From Burkholderiales bacterium (GTDB lineage Bacteria > Pseudomonadota > Gammaproteobacteria > Burkholderiales > Burkholderiaceae_C): a stretch of 6,429 nucleotides of DNA. A model generated the notes under the pieces. It saw only the letters and a list, made by a program, of their open reading frames with translations. It was not told the DNA's origin and made no database searches. This document shows positions 1-5,975 of the stretch, piece by piece. Both the position numbers and the translations under genes were made by a program. Within the stretch, counting starts at the first letter, position 1. Each line of letters starts with the position of its first letter. Where the stretch lies: contig SBFU01000368.1 in assembly GCA_006227785.1 (NCBI GenBank), forward strand, positions 1 through 6,429, in the 5' to 3' direction.

Positions 1-1051
1 CACCCGCCTGGGCGGTGGTCAGGGCCGCCACCTGAGCCGTCGTCAGGCCACGAATGGCACTGGTTTCGATGTCGTCAAAGTCGGCCACCTCAATGGCGGC
101 CAACTGGGGAAGCGAAAGCCGGGACAGCTGCGAAGACGTCAGTGCCCCGATCTGGTCCGCGCTGAAGGCCTCGATCTGCGCTGTCGTCAATCCGGCCAGG
201 TCATTGGTCGCAATCGCAGCCACCTGGGCGGTGGTCAGCGCGCCAATCTGTCCGGTGGTCAAGGCACCGAGCTGGCTCGATGACAGCGCCACGATCTGCG
301 CCGTCGTCAATCCGGCCACGGCGTCGGTCGACAGACTGGCCAGGTTGGTGTTGCTCACCGCCGCCAGTTGCGTCGATGAGAGCCGGGCCACCTGCGTGGA
401 CGTCAGTGCAGCCGCCTGTTCCGTGCCCAGCGAGGCGATCTGCGCGGTGCTCAGGCCACCGATGGCCTGCGTGCCCAGGCCTGAAATGTCGGTTCCCAGG
501 GCGGCCAGCTGTGCGGTCGAAAGAGCCTGCGCCTGCGAGGCGGTCACACCCTCCAGCTGGCTTGCCGACAGGGCTTCGATCTGGGCGGTCGACAGCACCT
601 GGAGATCGTTGGTGGCAATGGCCCGCACCTGGGCCGACGTCAGTGCTGCAATCTGCGATGTGGTCAGTGCGGCCACCTGCGCTGTCGACAGGTTCACCAC
701 CTGCGCGGTGGTCAGCCCCGCCAGTGCATCCGTGCTCAGTGCCGCCACATCGGCGGTCTCCAGCGTGGCCACCTGGGACAGGGACAAGGCACCCAGCTGG
801 GTCGACGTCAACGCAGCGACCTGCTCGGTCGTCAGGGCGGTGACCAGGCCACTGTTGAGCCCCCTGAGCGCCAGCGTGCCCAGCGCGCTGATGTCGGCTG
901 CCTCAATGCCGACGATCTGATCGGTCGACAGTGCACCCACCTGTGACGAGGTCAGCGCCCCCACCTGATCCGAACTGAAGGCGGACAACTGTTCACTGCT
1001 CAGGCCCCTGATGGCCAGACTGGCGATCCTGGCCACGTCGGCCGTCTCGAT
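1..1051 (-). repeat. Higher-order repeat: 48- and 40-residue super-units built of octads
   Basis: Atypical octads recur at fixed intervals. They start at bases 1051 (IETADVAR), 907 (IEAADISA), 763 (LETADVAA), 619 (IATNDLQV), 499 (LGTDISG), 358 (VSNTNLAS), 214 (IATNDLAG) and 94 (IEVADFDD). The spacings are 144, 144, 144, 120, 141, 144 and 120 bases. In most units Asp replaces Gln in the first octad, and a second special octad follows that ends Ala-x-x-Gly or similar (IASLAIRG, LGTLALRG, LSTDALAG, LGTQAIGG, LSTDAVAG, IETSAIRG). The two 40-residue units, at 619 and 214, lack this second octad. They are 405 bases apart, which gives a third-order period of 135 residues. Confidence 0.8.
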
Positions 1052-1267
1052 CGACGCCACCTGCGCTGTGGACAGCGCCGACAACTGGGACGAGGTGAAG
1101 GCCGGGAACTGGCTGGTCGAGAACGCTTCGATGCTGGCGGTGGCAAACGCCGGCATCTGGTCCGTGGTCAGGGCCCGGATCTGCGTCGTGGTGAACGCCG
1201 CGATGTCTTCGGTGGTCAGGGCGGCGATCTGGTCTGTGGTCAGCGCAGCAATCTCCGCCGTCGACAT
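1..1267 (-). repeat. 24-base tandem repeat encoding about 53 octapeptides
   Basis: From residue 8 onward every eight codons restart the pattern hydrophobic, Ser/Thr, Ser/Thr, any, Gln, aliphatic, any, Ala. The register is unbroken except for one seven-residue copy (LGTDISG, residues 264-270, bases 479-499). Copies differ at the DNA level, mainly at third positions and at octad positions 4 and 7, so this is an old array kept by selection on protein sequence. The Ser/Thr-x-x-Gln spacing could form a helix-capping box in every octad, which would suit a regular solenoid of short helices; that is inference. The array continues beyond the left edge. Confidence 0.92.
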
Positions 1268-1288
1268 TCCCGTGATAAGACTTGGCAT
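1..1288 (-). CDS. Octapeptide-repeat protein, probable type I secretion substrate (N-terminal part, runs off left edge)
   Basis: The reading frame is open from ATG 1286-1288 to the window edge: 429 codons plus one base, no stop. An in-frame TGA at 1292-1294 lies two codons before the ATG, so the start is well bounded, and a GAGGTG Shine-Dalgarno sequence precedes it. After a seven-residue lead (MPSLITG) the protein is about 53 octads such as LTTDQIAA and LSTAQVAA. Position 1 is Leu/Ile/Phe, positions 2-3 are Ser/Thr, position 5 is Gln in 35 of 53 copies, position 6 is aliphatic and position 8 is usually Ala. I count about 31 Asp/Glu against 8 Arg, and no Cys, His, Lys, Trp or Tyr. There is no signal peptide, membrane segment or RTX nonapeptide in the visible part. 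It is divergent from a PrtD/HlyD-type secretion operon, so I infer an exported surface or extracellular protein with its signal in the unseen C-terminus. I recognise no family; the function is unknown. The gene is certain, the role is inference. Confidence 0.85.
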   Translation of the reverse strand, partial: MPSLITGMSTAEIAALTTDQIAALTTEDIAAFTTTQIRALTTDQMPAFATASIEAFSTSQFPAFTSSQLSALSTAQVASIETADVARIASLAIRGLSSEQLSAFSSDQVGALTSSQVGALSTDQIVGIEAADISALGTLALRGLNSGLVTALTTEQVAALTSTQLGALSLSQVATLETADVAALSTDALAGLTTAQVVNLSTAQVAALTTSQIAALTSAQVRAIATNDLQVLSTAQIEALSASQLEGVTASQAQALSTAQLAALGTDISGLGTQAIGGLSTAQIASLGTEQAAALTSTQVARLSSTQLAAVSNTNLASLSTDAVAGLTTAQIVALSSSQLGALTTGQIGALTTAQVAAIATNDLAGLTTAQIEAFSADQIGALTSSQLSRLSLPQLAAIEVADFDDIETSAIRGLTTAQVAALTTAQAG

Positions 1289-1292
1289 GGTT

Positions 1293-1298
1293 CACCTC
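1293..1298 (-). promoter_or_regulatory. Ribosome binding site of the octad-repeat gene
   Basis: Read on the minus strand this is GAGGTG, four bases before ATG 1288. It supports that ATG over the in-frame Met at residue 8, whose upstream sequence is a poorer match at a short distance. Confidence 0.6.
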
Positions 1299-1310
1299 AA
1301 TGTTGAATTT

Positions 1311-1322
1311 GTCACACGTGAC
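1311..1322. promoter_or_regulatory. Inverted repeat GTCAC-AC-GTGAC, possible operator
   Basis: Perfect 5-base arms separated by two bases, centred about 28 bases upstream of the repeat-gene ATG. It is well placed to overlap that gene's promoter. No regulator gene is in the window and I do not recognise the site, so the function is a guess. Confidence 0.3.
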
Positions 1323-1568
1323 CTGGCAGGTGGCTCAGACCGGCAAGGCCCTTTTTGCGTCATCTGCTTCAGATCGGCATCCCTTGCTGCAACTTGACCG
1401 CCTGAGCGGACCTGAGGCGCTTTTGGGGAGACTGGCGGTTCATCGTAGGCAAGCACGCCGCAGGCATAAGCCGAAAGAACGCCCTTATTGGGGCATTCCT
1501 CCGCGCCTAGCCAAATGCAATCCAGGGCACGCTATGGCCTGTCATCCCGGGAATTGCGCCGGGTGTCC

Positions 1569-1578
1569 GTTCGCGAAC
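1569..1578. promoter_or_regulatory. Perfect 10-base palindrome GTTCGCGAAC, possible operator
   Basis: Self-complementary over all ten bases and located 47 bases upstream of the transporter ATG at 1626. A 10-base palindrome can arise by chance in a few kilobases, so position is the only argument that it is regulatory. Confidence 0.25.
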
Positions 1579-1625
1579 AAATTCACGATTCACCCAGGTC
1601 CTGCACCACCGATCACGCCCACCGA

Positions 1626-3428
1626 ATGACGCCCCTGTTCAAGACTTCCGACAGTGAACTCGGCCAGCTGCTGGACGAATTTCGCGCGACGTTTCGACAC
1701 GTCGGTGTCTTCAGTGCGGTCATCAACCTGCTGATGCTGGCGCCATCGATCTACATGCTTCAGGTCTTTGACCGGGTGCTGACCAGCCGCAACGAAACCA
1801 CGCTGCTGATGCTGACCCTCATGGTGCTGGCCACCTACGTCATCACACATGGGCTGGAGTTCATCAGAGGCTTCACGCTGATCCGGCTGGGGGAACAGAT
1901 GGACGCCCGCCTGAGCCAGCGCATCTACACCGCCTCGTTCCAGCAGAACCTCAGACGTGCCGGAGGCAATGCCGGCCAGGCACTCAACGACCTGACCAGC
2001 GTGCGCCAGTTCCTCACCGGCCAAGGCCTGTTCGCCTTCCTCGATGCGCCCTGGTTTCCGATCTACCTGGTCATGATCTTTTTCTTCGACTGGATACTGG
2101 GCCTCTTCGCCATGGCCGCCGCCTCGGTCCTGGTGATCCTGGCCTGGGCCAACGAATGGACCACCCGACAGCCCCTGGCACAGGCCAATGCGGTGGCCGT
2201 CCAGTCGTCCAACCAGGCCACCAACAACCTGCGCAATGCCGAGGTCATCGAGGCCATGGGCATGCTGCCGCAACTCATGGCACGCTGGTCACAGACGCAC
2301 GGCCAATTCCTGGCGCTGCAGTCACGCGCCAGCGATCGGGCGGCCACACTGCAAAACGCCAGCAAGTTCGCCCGGGCCGCCACCCAGTCCCTCATCCTGG
2401 GCCTGGGCGCCGTCCTCGCGCTTGAAGAGCGGATCACCCCCGGCATGATGATGGTCGGCTCCATCCTCGTTGGCCGGGCGCTCGCACCGGTGGACCAGCT
2501 CATCGGCGCCTGGCGCCAATGGTCGGCAGCGCGCAGTGCCTACGAGCGCCTGACCGAGCTGCTGGAGGACCATCCACCCCGGCCCGTTGTCATGCCACTG
2601 CCGGCGCCACAGGGGCGCCTGCAACTGCAGGGTGTCACAGCCGCACCACCGGGCGTGGTGGCGCCCACGCTGCGGCAGGTCAACCTCGACCTTGAACCCG
2701 GTGAGGTTCTGGGCGTGATCGGGCCCAGCGGTTCGGGCAAGTCGACCCTGGCACGCGTCATCATGGGCGTGTGGGAACCCTCGGAAGGCACGGTGCGCAT
2801 CGACGGTGCCGATCTGCGGCAGTGGAACCGCGATGCGCTGGGTCCGCACCTGGGCTATCTGCCCCAGGACGTGCAGCTGTTTGCCGGCACCATCGGCGAA
2901 AACATCGCCCGGTTCGGGACAGTCGAGCCCGAGCAGGTGATCGAGGCAGCCCAACGCAGCGGCGTGCATGAAATGATCCTGCGTCTGCCCAAGGGCTACG
3001 AGACCGTGCTGGGCGACGGGGGCAGCGGCCTGTCAGGCGGGCAGCGCCAGCGCCTGGGCCTGGCCCGTGCCATCTACGGCAACCCCTCGCTGCTGGTGCT
3101 GGACGAGCCCAACTCCAATCTGGACGACGCCGGCGAAAAGGCGCTGGTCGACGCCATCAGGTCGTTCAGCGGCAGCGGCCGGTCGGTGGTCATCATCAGC
3201 CACAGGACCAGTGTCATCACCGCCACCCACAAGATGCTGCTGCTGCGAGACGGCTGCACGCACCTGTATGGCCCGACGGAGGCCGTCATGTCCCAGCTGC
3301 GCGCGCAGGCACGGGCTGGCACCGACCGCCGACCGGCCCGTGCGGTCAGACCGCACGACCGGTCGGACGAGGACCACGCACCCACGGTCACTTCGCTACC
3401 CACCCCACCTCAGGCGGACGCCGCATGA
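1626..3428 (+). CDS. Type I secretion ABC transporter/permease, PrtD type
   Basis: This 600-residue protein is the inner-membrane ATPase and channel of a type I secretion system; it takes an unfolded substrate by its C-terminal signal. The membrane domain (about 1-310) opens with GVFSAVINLLMLAPSIYML and has helices near 26-46, 58-80, 138-176 and 255-298. There is no N-terminal C39 peptidase-like domain, which fits PrtD rather than HlyB or LapB. The ATPase domain is complete: Walker A GPSGSGKST 366-374, Q-loop Gln414, signature LSGGQ 469-473, Walker B LLVLDE ending Asp493-Glu494, and switch His526. The start was chosen because family members begin just before this first helix. The frame is open upstream to TTG 1488, but those residues look non-coding. 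ATG 1626 has no clear Shine-Dalgarno sequence, and GTG 1563 is the best alternative. The Arg/Pro-rich tail (about 560-600) is unusual. The stop overlaps the next gene's ATG. Confidence 0.95.
   Translation: MTPLFKTSDSELGQLLDEFRATFRHVGVFSAVINLLMLAPSIYMLQVFDRVLTSRNETTLLMLTLMVLATYVITHGLEFIRGFTLIRLGEQMDARLSQRIYTASFQQNLRRAGGNAGQALNDLTSVRQFLTGQGLFAFLDAPWFPIYLVMIFFFDWILGLFAMAAASVLVILAWANEWTTRQPLAQANAVAVQSSNQATNNLRNAEVIEAMGMLPQLMARWSQTHGQFLALQSRASDRAATLQNASKFARAATQSLILGLGAVLALEERITPGMMMVGSILVGRALAPVDQLIGAWRQWSAARSAYERLTELLEDHPPRPVVMPLPAPQGRLQLQGVTAAPPGVVAPTLRQVNLDLEPGEVLGVIGPSGSGKSTLARVIMGVWEPSEGTVRIDGADLRQWNRDALGPHLGYLPQDVQLFAGTIGENIARFGTVEPEQVIEAAQRSGVHEMILRLPKGYETVLGDGGSGLSGGQRQRLGLARAIYGNPSLLVLDEPNSNLDDAGEKALVDAIRSFSGSGRSVVIISHRTSVITATHKMLLLRDGCTHLYGPTEAVMSQLRAQARAGTDRRPARAVRPHDRSDEDHAPTVTSLPTPPQADAA
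3329..3366 (+). repeat. Two-step inverted repeat (GC-rich hairpin) in the 3' end of the transporter gene
   Basis: The outer arms 3329-3336 and 3359-3366 are perfectly complementary over 8 bases. The inner arms 3340-3347 and 3349-3356 are also perfectly complementary over 8 bases around a single A at 3348. A small 3/2-base internal loop separates the two stems. In RNA this would be a stable hairpin ending 58 bases before the fusion-protein ATG. It lies in codons for residues about 568-581, in the non-conserved tail. No T-run follows, so it is not a classical terminator. It may be a REP-like element or may tune expression between the two genes; that is inference. Confidence 0.6.
3412..3428 (+). 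promoter_or_regulatory. Ribosome binding site and ATGA start/stop overlap coupling the two secretion genes
   Basis: AGGCGG at 3412-3417 lies seven bases before ATG 3425. That ATG shares three bases with the transporter's TGA stop (3426-3428). This arrangement usually gives translational coupling, and it shows that the two genes form one operon. Confidence 0.75.
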
Positions 3429-4759
3429 ACAGTGCCAGTGACGCATCCGCCGCTCGCCAACCGGACAGCTTCCTGATCTCGCGCGCCGATCCGGGTCGCT
3501 TTGTGCGGGCCGGGTGGTGGCTGCTGACCATCGGGTTCGGCACATTGCTGGCCTGGTCGGCGCTTGCCCCGCTGGACCAGGGGGTGCCACTGAGCGGCAC
3601 CCTCACCGTGGCCGGCCACCGCAAGACCGTCCAGCACCAGACTGGCGGCACGGTGGATGCCATTCTGGTCCGGGAAGGCGAGACGGTCCAGGCCGGCCAG
3701 GTCCTGCTGCGACTCAACAGTGTTCAGCTGCGCGCCAACGCCGACATCACGCGCCTGCAATTGCAGACCGCACAGGCAGCGTTGACCCGGCTGCAGAACG
3801 AACGATCGGGTCTGCCGGCCCGGGTCACCGCTCAGGCAGACACATCAGCCACCGTGCCCGATGCCATCGCCAGCGACGTGCAACTGCGCTTGCAGAAGGC
3901 ACGGCGCATGGCCTTGCAGAGCGAGCTGGGCGCCATCGAGGAAAACATTGAAGGTCTCATGGCGGTCAACCGCGGGCTGGAGCAGTCACGGCAATCGCGC
4001 GAACAGCAGCTGAACCTGCTGAACCAACAGCTGGACGGGGTCAGGGGACTGACCCGCGATGGCTTCTACCCGCGGGCCCGCCTGCTGGAGATGGAGCGCG
4101 AACATGCCCAGATCACGGCCAGCCTGGCCGAAGACAATGGCAACCTCGGTCGCAATCTGCGGCAGATAGCCGAACTTCGGCAACGCCGGCAACAGCGCGA
4201 GCAGGAGTTCCAGAAAGAGGTGGGCACCACCCTCGCTGAAGTCCAGAAGGAAGTGCGAACACTCGAAACCCGGCTCCAGAGCCTGGAACACGAGGTCGCC
4301 CTGGCCGACATCAGGGCGCCGGTGGACGGCATCGTCACCCACCTGAACGTGTTCACCGAAGGCGGTGTGGTCAGCGGAGGGCAGCGGCTGATGGACATCG
4401 TGCCCACCCACATGCCCCTGATCATCGAGGGTCAGATCCCGGTGACGGCCATCGACTCGGTCAGGATATCGCTGCCGGTCGAGGTGTCCATTTCAGCCTT
4501 CAACCAGAACACCACGCCCAGAATCCCCGGCACCGTCACGCAGGTTTCACCCGACACCACGGTGGACGAAAAAACCGGCCTGGCCCATTACCGCATGCAG
4601 GCGCAGGCCACACCCGAAGGCGTGGCCATGCTGCGCGACCTGCAGGCCAGACCGGGCATGCCGGTCGAAATCTTCGTTCGCACCGGTGAGCGCTCCCTCA
4701 TCAACTACCTGTTGCGCCCACTGCTGGACAAGTACCGCACCGCCATGACCGAGGAGTGA
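3425..4759 (+). CDS. Type I secretion membrane fusion protein, HlyD/PrtE family
   Basis: This 444-residue periplasmic adaptor would join the ABC transporter to an outer-membrane TolC-type channel. Order of parts: a short cytoplasmic N-terminus (1-29); one membrane anchor beginning with GWWLLTIGFGTLLAWSAL (about 30-47); a beta/lipoyl half with HQTGGTVDAILVREGETVQAG (about 71-91); a long Gln-, Arg- and Leu-rich coiled coil (about 100-290) that would form the periplasmic hairpin; the second lipoyl half with IRAPVDGIVTHLNV (296-309) and EGGVVSGGQRLMDIVP; then a C-terminal beta domain ending GMPVEIFVRTGERSLINYLLRPL, a very typical ending for this family. Length is normal. It is translated from an ATG overlapping the transporter stop, so the two proteins are almost certainly partners. 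No TolC-like gene follows: the next gene is on the other strand and unrelated. Confidence 0.95.
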   Translation: MNSASDASAARQPDSFLISRADPGRFVRAGWWLLTIGFGTLLAWSALAPLDQGVPLSGTLTVAGHRKTVQHQTGGTVDAILVREGETVQAGQVLLRLNSVQLRANADITRLQLQTAQAALTRLQNERSGLPARVTAQADTSATVPDAIASDVQLRLQKARRMALQSELGAIEENIEGLMAVNRGLEQSRQSREQQLNLLNQQLDGVRGLTRDGFYPRARLLEMEREHAQITASLAEDNGNLGRNLRQIAELRQRRQQREQEFQKEVGTTLAEVQKEVRTLETRLQSLEHEVALADIRAPVDGIVTHLNVFTEGGVVSGGQRLMDIVPTHMPLIIEGQIPVTAIDSVRISLPVEVSISAFNQNTTPRIPGTVTQVSPDTTVDEKTGLAHYRMQAQATPEGVAMLRDLQARPGMPVEIFVRTGERSLINYLLRPLLDKYRTAMTEE

Positions 4760-4775
4760 ACCCGGTCCGGGCTCA
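4757..4775. terminator. Palindrome spanning both convergent stop codons, weak bidirectional terminator candidate
   Basis: The 13 bases between the fusion-protein TGA and the apbC stop contain CCCGG-T-CCGGG. Together with the two stop codons they form a near-perfect 19-base inverted repeat centred on 4766, with one mismatch (4760/4772). With a realistic loop only about three G-C pairs plus the stop-codon pairs remain, and there is no T-run on either strand. It is the only candidate in the gap, and I hold it lightly. Confidence 0.25.
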
Positions 4776-5864
4776 GGTGTCCTTGGAGATCTTGATGCTC
4801 GGGAACTTGCTGGAGAAGTCCTTGGCCTTGGCCGCGATCTTGATCGCCACCTGGCGCGCCACGGTCTTGTAGATGTTGGCAATCTCGCCCTCGGGGTCGG
4901 CCACCACACTGGGCATGCCACTGTCGGCCTGCACACGGATCGACATGTTCAGCGGCAAGGACCCCAGGTAATCGGTGCCCACCTCGGCCGCCATGTTCTT
5001 GCCGCCGTCGGCGCCGAAGATGTGCTCCACATGACCGCAATTGGGACAGCAGTAGACCGCCATGTTCTCCACGATGCCCAGAATGGGCACCCCCACCTTG
5101 TCGAACATCTTGATGCCTTTGCGCGCGTCCAGCAGCGCAATGTCCTGTGGCGTGGTCACGATCACCGAACCGGTCATGGGCACACGCTGGCTCAGGGTCA
5201 GCTGGATGTCGCCGGTGCCCGGCGGCATGTCCACCAGCAGGTAATCCAGGTCCTTCCAGTTGGTCTGGCGCAGCAACTGCTCCAGCGCCTGTGTGGCCAT
5301 CGGGCCACGCCAGATCATGGCCTCGTCCTTGTCCACCAGAAAGCCGATCGAGATCACCTGCACGCCGTAGTTCTCCAGCGGCTCCATGGTCTTGCCGTCA
5401 CTGCTCTCCGGCCGGCCCTCGATGCCCATCATCATGGGCTGACTCGGTCCATAGATGTCGGCATCCAGGATGCCGACCCGCGCGCCTTCGGCGGCCAGCG
5501 CCAGCGCCAGGTTGACTGTGGTGGTGCTCTTGCCCACACCCCCCTTGCCCGAGGCCACGGCCACGATGTTCTTCACGTTGGGCAGCAGCTGCACACCCCG
5601 CTGTACGGCATGGGCAATGATGCGGCTTTGCAGGTTGACGGACACGTTCTCCACACCCGGCACATCCTTGGCGGCAGCGATCAGGGCCCGCCGCAGTGCC
5701 GGAATCTGGCTCTTGGCCGGATAACCCAGCTCGACGTCGAAGGACACATCCCCATCCTGCACCTGCAGATTCTTCAGTGCCTTGGTGGACACGAAGTCCT
5801 TGCCGGTGTTCGGGTCGGTGACGGCCTGCAGGGCTTGGAGCAGGGCTTGGGAATCGACGGCCAT
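4773..5864 (-). CDS. apbC: Iron-sulfur cluster carrier protein ApbC/Mrp (P-loop ATPase)
   Basis: This 363-residue cytoplasmic ATPase of the Mrp/NBP35 family binds and transfers Fe-S clusters to target proteins. The N-terminal MIP18/DUF59 domain is about residues 5-80 ([10 protein letters not shown] at 15-24). The P-loop domain follows: deviant Walker [11 protein letters not shown] 105-114, LDADIYGPS about 133-141, MIWRGPM 183-189, Walker B-like DMPPGTGD 212-219, and the cluster-ligating CPNC at Cys273 and Cys276, which is preceded by another Cys272. Length is close to that of E. coli Mrp. The start [12 protein letters not shown] was preferred over an upstream in-frame start at 5948 because it has an AGGAGA Shine-Dalgarno sequence nine bases away and the extra 28 residues are non-conserved. 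It is divergent from metG, a pairing also found in E. coli. It has no functional tie to the secretion operon, which it meets tail to tail. Confidence 0.97.
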   Translation of the reverse strand: MAVDSQALLQALQAVTDPNTGKDFVSTKALKNLQVQDGDVSFDVELGYPAKSQIPALRRALIAAAKDVPGVENVSVNLQSRIIAHAVQRGVQLLPNVKNIVAVASGKGGVGKSTTTVNLALALAAEGARVGILDADIYGPSQPMMMGIEGRPESSDGKTMEPLENYGVQVISIGFLVDKDEAMIWRGPMATQALEQLLRQTNWKDLDYLLVDMPPGTGDIQLTLSQRVPMTGSVIVTTPQDIALLDARKGIKMFDKVGVPILGIVENMAVYCCPNCGHVEHIFGADGGKNMAAEVGTDYLGSLPLNMSIRVQADSGMPSVVADPEGEIANIYKTVARQVAIKIAAKAKDFSSKFPSIKISKDT

Positions 5865-5873
5865 GGAAGCGGG

Positions 5874-5879
5874 TCTCCT
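5874..5879 (-). promoter_or_regulatory. Ribosome binding site of apbC
   Basis: AGGAGA on the minus strand, nine bases before ATG 5864. It decides the start against the longer open frame reaching 5948. Confidence 0.75.
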
Positions 5880-5975
5880 GTGGGACGGAACGGGAATCGT
5901 GGAATTTGGCCCGAAGTCTACCCGCCGCCCGGACCCGGCCCCATTCACCCAGCCCCCATGAGGGCATCGGCCACC

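Larger units (their letters stand above)
1289..1625. other. Divergent intergenic region between the repeat gene and the secretion operon (337 bases)
   Basis: I see no convincing gene here. Open frames crossing it (TTG 1282 to 1629, and the in-frame upstream extension of the transporter from TTG 1488) have no recognisable protein and no good ribosome binding site. Promoters for both divergent transcripts must lie here, but I find no -35/-10 pair close to consensus on either strand; TTGACC at 1394-1399 has no matching -10. It holds several short symmetrical elements: GTCAC/GTGAC at 1311-1322, CCGC/GCGG at 1398-1409, GCCC/GGGC at 1481-1494, TCCCGGGA at 1545-1552 and GTTCGCGAAC at 1569-1578. Shared control of both genes from this region is plausible but not shown. 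Confidence 0.7.

Noticed and set aside
54..920. Plus-strand open frame of 288 codons across the repeat array
   Set aside because: It is the antisense shadow of the octad-repeat gene: a 24-base repeat keeps several frames open at once. The minus-strand frame has a clean start, a ribosome binding site and a coherent protein pattern.
1..1288. CRISPR array, because of regular repeats
   Set aside because: The units are contiguous, divergent, multiples of three and coding, with no unique spacers between identical repeats.
1..1288. TAL-effector-like repeats, since LTTAQVAAIATN recalls the TALE repeat opening
   Set aside because: The period is 8 residues, not 33-35, and no repeat-variable-diresidue structure is present. 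The likeness is limited to one short helix-cap motif.
1..1288. RTX calcium-binding nonapeptides in the putative secretion substrate
   Set aside because: No GGxGxDxxx motifs occur in the visible part; they could only be in the unseen C-terminal region.
1335..1357. Possible sigma-54 promoter or terminator around the T5 run near 1350
   Set aside because: The GG/GC spacing does not fit sigma-54 on either strand, and no adequate stem precedes the T-run.
1282..1629. Plus-strand open frame of 115 codons ending in an ATGA overlap with the transporter start
   Set aside because: TTG start without a ribosome binding site, composition unlike the neighbours, no recognisable motif, and its start lies inside the divergent repeat gene.
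1590..2273. Minus-strand open frame of 227 codons inside the transporter gene
   Set aside because: His/Gly/Gln-rich shadow of a clearly identified gene; a typical high-GC antisense artefact.
5865..5948. 28-residue N-terminal extension of ApbC
   Set aside because: The AGGAGA site just before ATG 5864 and the normal family length favour the shorter protein.
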